From NCBI GenBank assembly GCA_965221655.1, contig OZ244906.1, positions 496,001 to 560,000 of the forward strand: 64,000 nt of DNA, given 5' to 3'. The stretch is from Bin107 sp965221655 (GTDB lineage: Bacteria > UBA8248). Shown here in pieces: positions 14,327 to 23,119 of this stretch (position 1 is its first letter; every line of letters starts with the position of its first letter). The translations under genes were made by a program, and so were the position numbers. The notes beneath the pieces were generated by a model that saw only the letters and a program-made list of their open reading frames with translations, ran no database searches and was not told the origin of the DNA.

Positions 14327-15613
14327 CTATGCCGGTTCCTGCCCCACGGGGCGGGCGAGTGCGGGCTCCACCTTCCGGGTCCGCTTTCTGCCGGAGGGGT
14401 AGGCGAGCACGAAGAGCAGCGAGGCGACGCCCGTCAGGAAACTGAAAAGAATGGAGAGCGTGTAGTCGCCCGTCAGGTCGTGGAGCAGCCCGCCCATGAA
14501 GCCGCCCGTCGCCATGCCCGAACTCGCCCCGGTGATGAAGGTGCCGAACAGGATGCCCACCCTCTTCGGGCCGTAGTATTCGCGCGTTACGACGGGATAC
14601 ATCGTCCCGTGGCCCCCGAGGCCGACGCCCACCATGAGGGCGATGGCGTAGAAGGCGAGGGGGGAATCTATCCACCACAGCAGGGGAACGGGTGCGGTTT
14701 GCGTGAGCAGCGTGGTGAACAGCGCGCGCTTCGCGCCAATGCGATCCGCCAGCAGACCCAGGCTGATGCGCCCGATGAGCGTCCCCAGACCCAAAATGCC
14801 GACCAGACCGGCCGCCTGCACCCGGGGTACGCCCGCCTCGATGGCGATGGGCACCAGATGCACGATGAGCACCGAGTGGCACATGCAGTCGGTGGTGTGG
14901 CTGGAGATGATCATCCAAAAAGGTCTGCGCCTCAGAATTTCGCGCATTCCCATGGAGGCTTCGGGGAGTATCTGGGTCGATTCCTCGGGTGCTTCCTGCG
15001 TGGCTTTGGGGCGGTTGCCGACGCTCTCGCGTTGCCGTGCGGGGCGCAGGGCCAGTGCCGCGGGTATGGAGACGCACATGAAGAGAACGCCCAGCAGCAC
15101 GTAGGCCATCCGCCATCCGTGGACGTTCACGAAGTAGCCCGTGAGCGGTGCGAGTGCGAGGATGCCGACGCCCGCCCCCGAACCCGCAAGCCCCGTGGCG
15201 AGTCCCCTGTTTCGGGTCATGTTCCGCTGGATGAAGGCTTGCACGGGCGTTGCGATGGCCGCGCGGCCCAGACCCGCCATCACGCCCGCGAACAGAAAGT
15301 ATTGCCACAGGTTATTGATGAAGAACGAGAGAAACAGCGCGCTACCCGCAACGAGGAGGCCGACGAGCAGCACGGGCCGCGTGCCGAATTTGTCCGACAG
15401 CCCGCCTGCGATCATCGAGGAGAACGCTATCATGGACATGTTGATGGAATACGCCGCCGAGGCCGTCGAGCGATTCCAGGCGAACTCGTCTATCAGAGGG
15501 TTCAGAAAGATGCCGAAGAGAAAATTGAGCCCGGAGAAGAGCCCGAGCAGCACGAAGGCGGAAACGATGAAGAGCCACTGTCTCGGGGTAAAGAGCTTCG
15601 GTTCGCGTTCCAA
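14327..15613 (-). CDS. Major facilitator superfamily transporter
   Basis: About 428 aa with twelve hydrophobic segments, starting with FTPRQWLFIVSAFVLLGLF. Between helices 2 and 3 is GGLSDKFGTRPVL, the MFS loop motif, and a matching motif ISLGLLADRIGAKRA lies after the midpoint. It resembles OFA/monocarboxylate-type or nitrate-type exporters, but substrate cannot be inferred. I take the start as TTG at 15613, preceded by AGGA at 8 bp, because a promoter with a palindrome is found just upstream, and in-frame starts at 15667 or 15688 would lie at or before the transcription start. The central loop (about 55 residues, QRESVGNRPKATQEAPEES-like) is long and polar. Confidence 0.85.
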   Translation of the reverse strand: MEREPKLFTPRQWLFIVSAFVLLGLFSGLNFLFGIFLNPLIDEFAWNRSTASAAYSINMSMIAFSSMIAGGLSDKFGTRPVLLVGLLVAGSALFLSFFINNLWQYFLFAGVMAGLGRAAIATPVQAFIQRNMTRNRGLATGLAGSGAGVGILALAPLTGYFVNVHGWRMAYVLLGVLFMCVSIPAALALRPARQRESVGNRPKATQEAPEESTQILPEASMGMREILRRRPFWMIISSHTTDCMCHSVLIVHLVPIAIEAGVPRVQAAGLVGILGLGTLIGRISLGLLADRIGAKRALFTTLLTQTAPVPLLWWIDSPLAFYAIALMVGVGLGGHGTMYPVVTREYYGPKRVGILFGTFITGASSGMATGGFMGGLLHDLTGDYTLSILFSFLTGVASLLFVLAYPSGRKRTRKVEPALARPVGQEPA

Positions 15614-15665
15614 ATGGTCGTTCCTAATGAGCGGGGGCGTTGGTTGTGCATGGTTCGATGCCCGC

Positions 15666-15695
15666 ATCCTAGGATAGGGTGTGCGCACACTGCAA
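15666..15695 (-). promoter_or_regulatory. Promoter of the MFS gene with operator-like palindrome in the spacer
   Basis: TTGCAG (15695-15690), 18 bp spacer, TAGGAT (15671-15666) on the minus strand. The perfect 12-bp palindrome GTGTGCGCACAC (15679-15690) fills most of the spacer, a classical position for a repressor. No regulator gene is adjacent. Confidence 0.45.
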
Positions 15696-15901
15696 GCAGG
15701 CGGGGGCGTTGCGTGTGCAAGGCGTTTTTCGCCGCATTCGTGCGCCCAGGCGCAAAGCCGGGCGGGCGCCCGCGTTTCATCCGCACTTTTTACACACTCG
15801 GTTGCTCTCGATGCCCGCTATCGTGTAAGCAGTTCTCTTTGCGGCCCCCGGCGTAATCGTTTACGGGGAGCGGCGTGGATTGCTTGAGAGGGAACGCCGG
15901 A

Positions 15902-17314
15902 ATGGCGAAGCGCGGTGCGAAGTCCAACGCGGGAAACGTCAAAAAACCCTGGGGCGGCAGGTTCCGGGGGGGGACAGATGCGCGGGTGGAGGCCTTCACC
16001 GAGAGCGTTTCGTTCGATTGGCGCCTGGCGCCCCATGACGTCCTCGCCTCCATCGCGCACGCGGAGATGCTGGGGGCGCAGGGAATCATCACGAAAGGGG
16101 ACGCGCGCAAAATCATCGCCGGCCTCAAGGCAATTCTGCGCGAGGTGGAGGCGAATGAATTCATTTTCCGCCCCGAGCTCGAAGACGTGCACATGAACGT
16201 CGAGGCGGCGCTCATCGAGCGCATCGGCCCCGTCGGCGGCAGGCTGCATACGGCGCGCAGCCGCAACGATCAGGTCGCCACGTCGCTTCGGTTGTGGCTC
16301 AGAAGCCGGATCGACGAAGTGCGTGAGGCTCTCTCCGTGCTCAGGCGCGCCTTGCTCGCGCAGGCGCAGGCGCACGTCGAGACAGTGATGCCGGGCTACA
16401 CGCACTTACAGCGCGCCCAGCCCGTATCGCTCGCGCACCACCTGCTCGCGTATTGCCAGATGCTGCGACGCGACGATGAACGCCTCGGCGAGGTGCGCGC
16501 CCGCGTCGACGTGCTGCCCCTGGGGGCGGGCGCCCTTGCGGGCACGAGTCACCCGATAGACAGAAAAATGGTGGCGCAAAAGCTCGGGTTCGCCTCCGTG
16601 GCGGAGAACAGCATGGACGCGGTGAGCGATAGGGACTTCGCCCTGGAGTTCACCTCGGCAGCCGCCATTGCGATGGTCCACCTGAGCAGGCTGTGCGAGG
16701 AGGTCGTCGTTTGGGCGAGCGGGGAGTTTGGCTTCGTCGAACTCTCAGACGCCTTCGCTACGGGCAGTTCCCTGATGCCGCAGAAGAAAAACCCGGACGT
16801 GGCCGAGATCGTCCGGGGCAAGAGCGCGCGCGTGTTCGGCGACGCCCTCGCCCTGCTCACCCTGATGAAGGGGCTGCCGCTCACCTACAACCGCGACATG
16901 CAGGAGGACAAGGAATCGCTCTTCGACGCGGCCGACACGCTGCTGGCCTGTCTGGAGGTGGTGGCTCCCATGGTCGAGTCCATGCAGTTTGACGCGCCGA
17001 GGATGGCGCAGGCCGCAGAGGGTGGTTATATGACGGCGACGGACCTGGCTGACGCCATGGTGCGGCGGGGCGTTCCCTTTAGAGAGGCGCACGAGGCGGC
17101 GGGGCGCGCGGTCAGGGCAGCGGTCGAGAAGGGGGTGGCGCTGGGCGCGCTGAGCGCCGCGGACCTGGAGCGAGCCGATGCCCGTCTGCATGAAGACGAT
17201 TTGGCGGCAACGCATCTCGGTAGCGCCTTGCGTGCGCGGAGCAGCGTGGGCGGTGCTTCGAGAAGGAGCGTCATGGCCCAGATACGGGCGGAAAAAAAGC
17301 GTTTGGGGGTATAA
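15902..17314 (+). CDS. argH: Argininosuccinate lyase
   Basis: Cleaves argininosuccinate to arginine and fumarate, the last step of arginine synthesis. 470 aa from the ATG at 15902, preceded by GAGAGGG; an upstream in-frame start at 15875 is less likely. The opening KKPWGGRFRGGTDARVEAFT is diagnostic, and the fumarase/lyase superfamily signature GSSLMPQKKNPDVAE lies near residue 285. ARSRNDQVAT and the catalytic His region (GYTHLQRAQPV) are also present. It leads a plus-strand cluster with lptM, lysA and dapF, a common arrangement in proteobacteria. Confidence 0.96.
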   Translation: MAKRGAKSNAGNVKKPWGGRFRGGTDARVEAFTESVSFDWRLAPHDVLASIAHAEMLGAQGIITKGDARKIIAGLKAILREVEANEFIFRPELEDVHMNVEAALIERIGPVGGRLHTARSRNDQVATSLRLWLRSRIDEVREALSVLRRALLAQAQAHVETVMPGYTHLQRAQPVSLAHHLLAYCQMLRRDDERLGEVRARVDVLPLGAGALAGTSHPIDRKMVAQKLGFASVAENSMDAVSDRDFALEFTSAAAIAMVHLSRLCEEVVVWASGEFGFVELSDAFATGSSLMPQKKNPDVAEIVRGKSARVFGDALALLTLMKGLPLTYNRDMQEDKESLFDAADTLLACLEVVAPMVESMQFDAPRMAQAAEGGYMTATDLADAMVRRGVPFREAHEAAGRAVRAAVEKGVALGALSAADLERADARLHEDDLAATHLGSALRARSSVGGASRRSVMAQIRAEKKRLGV

Positions 17315-17315
17315 G

Positions 17316-17435
17316 ATGGCGAAGAAGATTATGCTCGCGGGCTTTCTGGTCGTTGCGGTGGCGTACATAGTGGTCGGTTGCGGGGTAAAGGGTCCGCCCC
17401 AGCCGCCGAAAATTCCGGCTGCACAGGGTTCGTGA
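17316..17435 (+). CDS. lptM: LptM-like small lipoprotein
   Basis: 39-aa protein too short for most gene finders. It has a lysine-tipped hydrophobic signal (MAKKIMLAGFLVVAVAYI) and a lipobox-like VVGCGVKGPP, with the lipidated Cys followed by G-x-KGPP. This is the pattern of LptM (YifL), the lipoprotein that helps LptD form its correct disulfides. It starts 1 bp after the argH stop and lies before lysA-dapF, as in many gammaproteobacteria. lptD itself is in this window, at 1123-3414. Confidence 0.8.
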   Translation: MAKKIMLAGFLVVAVAYIVVGCGVKGPPQPPKIPAAQGS

Positions 17436-17478
17436 TACGATTTCCCCCCACGGATAACCGGTAAAGGGAGTTGGGATA

Positions 17479-18756
17479 ATGCATCACTTCGCATACAGAG
17501 ACGGCGAACTCTATGCCGAGGACGTCGCGCTGACGCGGCTCGCGCAAGAGGTGGGAACGCCTTTCTACGTCTACAGCCACGAGACGCTCACGCGCCATTT
17601 CCGCGTTTTCGCAGAGGCGTTCTCCTCGGTTTCGCACCTCATCTGCTTCGCCATGAAGAGCAACTCGAACCTGGCGATTCTGCGGCTGTTCGGCGCGATG
17701 GGGGGAGGGCTGGACATCGTTTCGGGCGGAGAGTTGTTCCGCGCCGTCAAGGCGGGTATGCCCGCCGAGCGCATCGTGTTCGCGGGCGTAGGCAAATCCG
17801 ACGAGGAGATCGCCTTCGCCCTCGAGCAGGGCGTGTTGCTCTTCAACGTGGAGAGCGAAGAGGAGTTGGTGAACGTCGGGGCGGTGGCGAGCCGCATGGG
17901 CAAGAGCGCGCGCGTTGCGATTCGCGTGAACCCCGACGTCGACCCCCAGACGCACCCCTACATCGCCACCGGGCTCAAGAAGAGCAAGTTCGGCATCGAC
18001 ATCAATCGGGCGCGGGAGCAGTACCGCAGGGCCGCAAGCCTCAGCGGCGTCGAACCCGCCGGCGTGCACTGCCACATCGGCAGCCAGATAACGTCGAGTG
18101 CTCCTTTCGCCGACGCCGTGGAAATCGTCGCGCGCCTGGTGGGCGGGCTGCGCGAGGACGGCCACGACATCCGCTATCTGAACCTGGGCGGCGGCCTGGG
18201 CATCACCTACCACGACGAGGCGCCGCCCCTGCCCGGGGACTACGCGGCGGCCATATTGCCGAAGCTCGAAGATTTGGGGTGCACGCTCATCTTCGAGCCG
18301 GGCCGCGTCATCACGGGCAATGCGGGCATCCTCGTCACGCGGGTGTTGTACGAGAAGAAAAACCCCGACAAGCGCTTCGTCATAGTCGACGCAGGGATGA
18401 ACGACCTCATCCGCCCCAGCCTCTACCAGGCCTTTCAGGACGTGTGGCCGCTCGAGGAGGCGGTGCGGGAGCGGGGGCGCTGCCTCACGGACCTGGTCGG
18501 CCCGATATGCGAGAGTGGCGACTATCTGGCGAAAGACCGCGATTTGCCAGAACTCCACAGGGACGACCTGGTGGCCGTCATGAGCTCGGGAGCGTACGGC
18601 TTCACGATGGCCTCGAACTACAACTCGCGGCCCCGGCCCCCCGAGGTTCTGGTGCGCGGGGACGAGTATCATATAATCAGGGAGCGCGAGACCTACGACG
18701 ATCTCGTGCGCGGCGAGCACATTCCGGCGTTTATCGAAGAGAGGCCGATTTCTTGA
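17479..18756 (+). CDS. lysA: Diaminopimelate decarboxylase
   Basis: PLP enzyme that makes lysine from meso-diaminopimelate. 425 aa. The PLP lysine is in CFAMKSNSN near residue 60, the glycine-rich phosphate loop is in LNLGGGLGI, and the active-site Cys region is GPICESGDYLAK. GVHCHIGSQ and FEPGRVITGNAG are also family landmarks. It is preceded by GGGAG and followed by dapF, whose TTG start overlaps its stop (TTGA), so the two are coupled. Confidence 0.97.
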   Translation: MHHFAYRDGELYAEDVALTRLAQEVGTPFYVYSHETLTRHFRVFAEAFSSVSHLICFAMKSNSNLAILRLFGAMGGGLDIVSGGELFRAVKAGMPAERIVFAGVGKSDEEIAFALEQGVLLFNVESEEELVNVGAVASRMGKSARVAIRVNPDVDPQTHPYIATGLKKSKFGIDINRAREQYRRAASLSGVEPAGVHCHIGSQITSSAPFADAVEIVARLVGGLREDGHDIRYLNLGGGLGITYHDEAPPLPGDYAAAILPKLEDLGCTLIFEPGRVITGNAGILVTRVLYEKKNPDKRFVIVDAGMNDLIRPSLYQAFQDVWPLEEAVRERGRCLTDLVGPICESGDYLAKDRDLPELHRDDLVAVMSSGAYGFTMASNYNSRPRPPEVLVRGDEYHIIRERETYDDLVRGEHIPAFIEERPIS

Positions 18757-19577
18757 ACCGGATATCATTCACCAAACTCAGCGGAAGCGGCAACGACTTC
18801 ATATTCATCGACAACAGGGGTCTGGATTACCAGGCCGACGCGATGATCGGCTTCGTCCAAAAAGTCTGCCGCAGGGGCCAGTCCGTCGGTGCGGACGGGC
18901 TGATGTTCATCGAGCCGAGCGATCGGGCCGATTTCAAATGGCGATTCTTCAACGCCGACGGCTCCGAGGCCGAGATGTGCGGGAACGGCGGGCGTTGCGC
19001 CGCACGCTTCGCCCGGGAGTTGGGCATCGCCACGGACGCGGTGTCCTTCGAGACCATCGCGGGCGTCATCGACGCGACGATGAGCGATTCGCGCGTGAAG
19101 CTGCGGATGACCCAACCCTTCGACTATCGCCCGGGGGTCGCGCTCGACGTGAACGCAAAGAGGGTGGTCGTCGATCACCTCAATACCGGCGTTCCCCATT
19201 CGGTCGATTTCGTCGAGGACGCCGAGGCGGTGGACGTGGTGGCTGATGGCCGGGCGATTCGCACCCACGACGCCTTTGCGCCTGCGGGTGCAAACGCGAA
19301 TTTCGTCCAGCCGGGCGGGGAGGGTTCCCTCATCCTGAGAACCTACGAGCGCGGTGTCGAGAACGAAACTCTCGCCTGCGGTACGGGGGCGGTGGCCGCG
19401 GCGATTCTCGCCGCCGCGCGCGGACTTGTCGAACCCCCCGTGGACGTGCGGGTGCGCAGCGGAGAGGTGCTGAAAATCTATTTCGAGGGTGCGGGTGCTG
19501 ACGTGCGCGACGTCTACATGGAAGGGGAGACCCGCCTCGTCTACCAGGGAGAAATGACGGAAGAAGCTCTGCTCTGA
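18753..19577 (+). CDS. dapF: Diaminopimelate epimerase
   Basis: Converts LL- to meso-diaminopimelate using two cysteines. 274 aa from a TTG at 18753 (NRISFTKLSGSGNDFIFIDN follows), preceded by GAGAGG at 8 bp; an open frame extends far upstream but is a lysA shadow. The two catalytic Cys are in MCGNGGRCAARF and LACGTGAVAAA. Substrate residues such as NTGVPHSVDF-type HxV and ERGVENETLACG are intact. With DapL upstream in the pathway, this enzyme acts directly on the aminotransferase product. Confidence 0.95.
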   Translation: MNRISFTKLSGSGNDFIFIDNRGLDYQADAMIGFVQKVCRRGQSVGADGLMFIEPSDRADFKWRFFNADGSEAEMCGNGGRCAARFARELGIATDAVSFETIAGVIDATMSDSRVKLRMTQPFDYRPGVALDVNAKRVVVDHLNTGVPHSVDFVEDAEAVDVVADGRAIRTHDAFAPAGANANFVQPGGEGSLILRTYERGVENETLACGTGAVAAAILAAARGLVEPPVDVRVRSGEVLKIYFEGAGADVRDVYMEGETRLVYQGEMTEEALL

Positions 19578-19765
19578 TTCCGCGTCGGGGTGGCGAATTC
19601 AGCCGCGCTCATCGGGTGGGTTCGTAAGGTCGTCTCGCGGAACGTTTCTCGGGGCGGCGCACGCTAGTGCCGAAGCCGCGGGAATCGCGCGGGGCAGGGC
19701 AGGGTCGATTACGTCACAGCCCGCGTATACCAGAATCCACATGGTCGGCTTCTCTCGCGACGTGC

Positions 19766-19805
19766 CGGACGCCCGCAGCGCGGTTCTCTGCGCCACGGGC
19801 GTCCG
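19766..19805 (-). terminator. Perfect 10-bp inverted repeat after the Spy-like gene
   Basis: CGGACGCCCG (19766-19775) and CGGGCGTCCG (19796-19805) flank a 20-nt loop that can partly fold itself. It begins 11 bp beyond the stop of the minus-strand gene above it. No T tract follows in either direction, so it may be a Rho-assisted or RNA-stabilising hairpin rather than a classic terminator. Confidence 0.4.
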
Positions 19806-19816
19806 AAGAGGTACGT

Positions 19817-20458
19817 CTAGTAGGTCTGGGAGCGGCCTCTCATGCCGCGTCCTTCTCCCGTGCCTGGTCCTTCTCTCATGCCTCGTCCTTCTCTTACCGG
19901 CGGGCCAAACCGGCCGTGGCCCCGCCCACCGCACGAGCGGGCGAACTTCTTGAGTTCTTTCTGCTGCGCGTCGCTCAGCACGGCCTTGCCCTCCTGGATC
20001 GCCTTGAGGCGTGCGATTCGCAGGTTCAGGCCCTTCTCCGCGTTCGCGCGCATTTTCTGCTCCAAGTCGGCGAAGTCGATTGTATCGGCCTCGAGCGCGC
20101 GGCGGATGTCGAGCCGGGTGGTTTTCATGTCCGCCCTGTCCTTGATCGATTTCTTGGTAAATGCGTCGCGGATGTCCTTGAGGCTTTTCACCTGTGCGTC
20201 GCTCAGCTCGAGTTCCTCACCGTTGGCCAGCGCAATGGAAACCAGCGGGCACGACGCCATGGGACGCGCGTGCGCTTTGCGAGCACCTCTGCGGAAGCCG
20301 CCGAAATCGGCTCTTTCCATCATCTTTTCGACGATCTGCGGAAAACCGGGCATCACCTCTCCGGGAGATTCGTTCTGGGCGGCCAGCGGCGCACTGGCGA
20401 GGCCGAGGGTGAGTACGCTGGCGGCTGTCCACAGGGTAAGGCGTTTGCGCTGTTTCAT
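19817..20458 (-). CDS. Exported Spy/CpxP-like protein with Gly-Arg-rich tail
   Basis: 213 aa starting at the ATG at 20458 (GGAGG upstream), with a signal peptide KQRKRLTLWTAASVLTLGLA and cleavage after PLAAQ. Residues about 75-170 are amphipathic helices with two LxDAQ repeats (LELSDAQVKSLKDIRDAF and VLSDAQQKELKKFA), like the LTxxQ motif of Spy/CpxP periplasmic chaperones. The C-terminus is rich in Gly, Arg and Met (GRGMREGPGTGEGRGMRG), which is unusual and may bind metal or nucleic acid by accident. It is the last of four genes in a unit led by an ECF sigma factor, so it is probably a stress effector or sensor. Function is inferred from fold and position. Confidence 0.75.
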   Translation of the reverse strand: MKQRKRLTLWTAASVLTLGLASAPLAAQNESPGEVMPGFPQIVEKMMERADFGGFRRGARKAHARPMASCPLVSIALANGEELELSDAQVKSLKDIRDAFTKKSIKDRADMKTTRLDIRRALEADTIDFADLEQKMRANAEKGLNLRIARLKAIQEGKAVLSDAQQKELKKFARSCGGRGHGRFGPPVREGRGMREGPGTGEGRGMRGRSQTY

Positions 20459-20517
20459 GTTCGTGCTCCTCCGTGATGGTGTTCGTGGTGCGCTCGGGCG
20501 GCGTCCGCTCGACGGAC

Positions 20518-20994
20518 TCACTGGTTGCTGCGCGCCCCGGCGGGATCGCCCGGGCGGGGCGACTTGTGTTTTCTCCATTTTCCGGCGCGTTTTTTCCTGA
20601 GTTTCTCGACCATGCTGTCGAAGGATTTCTGCTGGTCAGCGTCGAGGAAAGAACGCACGTCCTGGCGTATTTCCTGCATGATGGAATTGATGCGGGGCCG
20701 CATGCGGCTGCGGATGTCGCGGATGCGCTCGTAGTGGCGCTCGAGCACGCGATTCACGCCCGCGCGTTGTGCGGGGTTGAGGTTGAGGTCGCGCTCGAGC
20801 CTGTTCATGAAGCGCTGCGGGCGTTTGGTGCGGCGGACGCGCATCTCGCGCCGGGAGAAGGCTTCCCGCTCTTTGAGATACTTGTATTCCGCGTGCTTGC
20901 GTCCACCGAGGTAGCCCGTGCCCGCGCCCGCGGCGAATACGACGAGAAGCGCCGCCGTCGCCTTCATGAACTCTTTCGTGAACCAGGTTTTCAT
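20518..20994 (-). CDS. Membrane-anchored CnrX/Spy-like periplasmic protein
   Basis: 158 aa with one N-terminal helix (MKATAALLVVFAAGAGTGYL) followed by a long helical, highly charged domain (RRTKRPQRFMNRLERDLNLN, then PAQRAGVNRVLERHYERIRD). LNLNPAQRAGV is an LTxxQ-like motif. This layout matches the heavy-metal-sensor group (Metal_resist: CnrX, NccX, ZraP relatives), which sit in the periplasm and relay signals to an anti-sigma factor. No clear His/Met metal cluster is visible, so a metal ligand is not proven. It lies between the anti-sigma-like gene and the second Spy-like gene. Confidence 0.65.
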   Translation of the reverse strand: MKTWFTKEFMKATAALLVVFAAGAGTGYLGGRKHAEYKYLKEREAFSRREMRVRRTKRPQRFMNRLERDLNLNPAQRAGVNRVLERHYERIRDIRSRMRPRINSIMQEIRQDVRSFLDADQQKSFDSMVEKLRKKRAGKWRKHKSPRPGDPAGARSNQ

Positions 20995-21011
20995 CGTCTC
21001 TGCCTTCAGTG

Positions 21012-21482
21012 TTAACGCTCCGAGGAGTCGTAGGCGACGTATCGGAGCAGGTCCTGGCCCGTTTGGGCCTCGAGTCCGTTGCCGATTGCCTGCATGGCGT
21101 TCTCCATGCCGACCATCAAATTCAGCGGATTACGCGCTTCCCATGCGGCAACCTCGATATTGGTGATGTTGGTTCGCCGCTCGGCGCCCGGGCTCCAGAA
21201 CATGCCCGCCGCGAGGAGGAACACCCCCAGGGCGGCCACGGCGAGCCTCGGGCCGGTCGTGGCCAGCGAGGCGACGAAAGAGAGCAAGTCGGGTGGCGCC
21301 GCCTCATGGGCTGCGAGCTGGGGGCGCAGCTTCTCCCACAGCTTCTCGTCGGGTGCCGGCACTTCTTCGCGCGCGGCCTCGAACAGGGCGCGGAACTCGG
21401 CAATCGCCTCGTCTTCGGGCCGCGCGGCGTCCCACTCCCCGGCGTTTCGCCGGTTATCGAAAACGTCTTTCCACCAGGACAT
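21012..21482 (-). CDS. Single-pass membrane protein, putative anti-sigma factor
   Basis: 156-aa protein of unknown family. The N-terminal 75 residues are acidic and cytoplasmic in character (PEDEAIAEFRALFEAAREEV); a single transmembrane helix follows at about 79-97 (RLAVAALGVFLLAAGMFW), then a short periplasmic tail. Its ATG overlaps the stop of the ECF sigma gene as TGATG, so the two are translationally coupled, the usual arrangement for sigma/anti-sigma pairs. No zinc-finger (HxxxCxxC) is present, which fits CnrY-like anti-sigma factors rather than ZAS types. Anti-sigma function is inferred from position and topology. Confidence 0.55.
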   Translation of the reverse strand: MSWWKDVFDNRRNAGEWDAARPEDEAIAEFRALFEAAREEVPAPDEKLWEKLRPQLAAHEAAPPDLLSFVASLATTGPRLAVAALGVFLLAAGMFWSPGAERRTNITNIEVAAWEARNPLNLMVGMENAMQAIGNGLEAQTGQDLLRYVAYDSSER

Positions 21483-22105
21483 CACTTCTTCCCCCGGGCG
21501 TTTTGCGCCAGCCCCAGAAGGCCTCTGCGCGCGCGGTTCAGCCGCGAGCGCACCGTGCCGGGCCTGATATCGAGTACCTCGCCGATTTCCTCGTAGCTCA
21601 TTCCCTCGAGCTCACGCATCACCAGAATGCGGCGATGCTTTTCGGACAATTGCGACAAGAGCCCCTGCAACTCCTCGCCGGCGCGTTTTTCGCTCTCCTG
21701 CCTGCGTTTCTCGCTTCCTTCGGGCTCTTCGGCGGGTACCTCGGCGGCGATTTGTTCTTCTATGAATTCCGCGGCCAACGGCGGGTTGCGTCTCAGATAG
21801 TCGCGGCAATGGTTGACGGCGATGCGGTAGACCCAGGTCGAAAACCTGGCGTCTCCCCGAAACTTGGGGAGTGCGACGTAGGCTTTGAGAAATACCTCCT
21901 GGACGACGTCGTCGGTCTCCTCCCTGCGTTCGCCGAGCATACCCCACACGAGGCGCTGGATTTTGCCCGCGTTTTGGCGAACCAGGGGCTCGAAGGCGTC
22001 TTTGTCCCCGTTCTGGCAACGTTTGAGCCAGTAAGACTCTTCGCGTTCTTCGGGCGGGACTTCCAAAAGTCCGAATCCCCATACCTGCATTGCGAGAGCG
22101 ACCAT
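21482..22105 (-). CDS. ECF sigma factor (RpoE-like)
   Basis: 207 aa. Region 2 includes DDVVQEVFLKAYVALPKFRG and FSTWVYRIAVNHCRDYLRR; region 4 includes LSEKHRRILVMRELEGMSYE and IGEVLDIRPGTVRSRLNRAR. A Glu-rich linker of about 35 residues separates them. It directs RNA polymerase to stress promoters. The ATG at 22105 has AAGG at 8 bp. It heads a four-gene minus-strand unit with a membrane protein and two Spy-like proteins. It is divergent from dapB. Confidence 0.9.
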   Translation of the reverse strand: MVALAMQVWGFGLLEVPPEEREESYWLKRCQNGDKDAFEPLVRQNAGKIQRLVWGMLGERREETDDVVQEVFLKAYVALPKFRGDARFSTWVYRIAVNHCRDYLRRNPPLAAEFIEEQIAAEVPAEEPEGSEKRRQESEKRAGEELQGLLSQLSEKHRRILVMRELEGMSYEEIGEVLDIRPGTVRSRLNRARRGLLGLAQNARGKK

Positions 22106-22199
22106 TCGTATTGCCTTGTATTATAGAATAGACCAATGGGCCGGGGGCGGGTATTGTCGCCGCCCTCTCCGCACTACTGCCCGTTATGACGCGGGGAGG

Positions 22200-22228
22200 T
22201 TCCCAGCCTGGGCCAAAACACGTATAAT
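22200..22228 (+). promoter_or_regulatory. Sigma-70-like promoter of dapB
   Basis: TTCCCA (22200-22205), 17 bp spacer, perfect TATAAT (22223-22228). Predicted start near 22235 leaves a leader of about 35 nt before the dapB ATG at 22270. Confidence 0.5.
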
Positions 22229-22269
22229 GGGCTTTACAATCAATGGTTTGTTCATTTCAGAGGGAAGGG

Positions 22270-23073
22270 ATGCCCGTGTCGATACGAATCGTCGTAGCCG
22301 GAGCCGGAGGAAGAATGGGAGGCCGCATTATCCACCAAATCGCCTCCTCGGAAGATTTCTCCCTCTCGGGTGCGCTCGAACGCGAGGGATTCGAGGCGCT
22401 GGGCGTGGACGCGGGCACGCACGCAGGCGTCGGGGAGTTGGGCGTCGCCCTCACTTGCGATGCGTCCTCGCTGCGCGGCGACGTGTTGATCTCCTTTGCC
22501 GTTCCGGAGGCGAGCGTAGCCCACGTGCGGTTGGCGGCCGAAAAAGGGATGGCGGCCGTCGTCGGCACCACGGGCTTCAGCGACGCGCAGCGCGAGGAAA
22601 TCGCGGGCTTGGGCGGGGGGATCGCCTGCGTCGTTGCTCCCAACATGAGCGTGGGCGTGAACGTCGTTTTTCGCTTGATAGAAGAAGCCGCCAAGCTCCT
22701 CGGTGCGGACTACGACGTCGAGGTCATGGAGATACACCACAACCAGAAGGTGGATGCTCCCTCGGGAACGGCGGTGCGCATGGGGGAGATTCTCGCTCGG
22801 GCGGGGGGAGTGCGATACCCCGAAGACGCGGTTTTCCACCGCGAGGGACACACCGGCAAGCGCACGGTTGCATCCATCGGTATGCAGACGCTGCGCGGCG
22901 GCGACGTGCCGGGCGAGCACACGGCGTATTTCTTCGGGATGGGCGAACGGGTGGAAATTACGCACAGGGCGGGGAGCCGGGATAATTTCGCTGCGGGTGC
23001 GATGCGCGCAGTGCGGTGGGTGGCCGACAAACCCCCCGGCATATACGGAATGGCGGAAGTGCTGGGGCTTTAG
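22270..23073 (+). CDS. dapB: 4-hydroxy-tetrahydrodipicolinate reductase
   Basis: Reduces 4-hydroxy-tetrahydrodipicolinate in lysine and peptidoglycan precursor synthesis. 267 aa from the ATG at 22270, preceded by GAGGGAAGGG. The NAD(P) motif is GAGGRMGGRI; VGTTGFS, APNMSVGVNV and the catalytic signature EIHHNQKVDAPSGTA follow. It is separated from lysA-dapF by the divergent sigma factor unit and has its own promoter. Confidence 0.96.
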   Translation: MPVSIRIVVAGAGGRMGGRIIHQIASSEDFSLSGALEREGFEALGVDAGTHAGVGELGVALTCDASSLRGDVLISFAVPEASVAHVRLAAEKGMAAVVGTTGFSDAQREEIAGLGGGIACVVAPNMSVGVNVVFRLIEEAAKLLGADYDVEVMEIHHNQKVDAPSGTAVRMGEILARAGGVRYPEDAVFHREGHTGKRTVASIGMQTLRGGDVPGEHTAYFFGMGERVEITHRAGSRDNFAAGAMRAVRWVADKPPGIYGMAEVLGL

Positions 23074-23119
23074 GGATCTTCATATTGACGTTTCAGAAGG
23101 CGGTGCGGGAGGTGTATGC

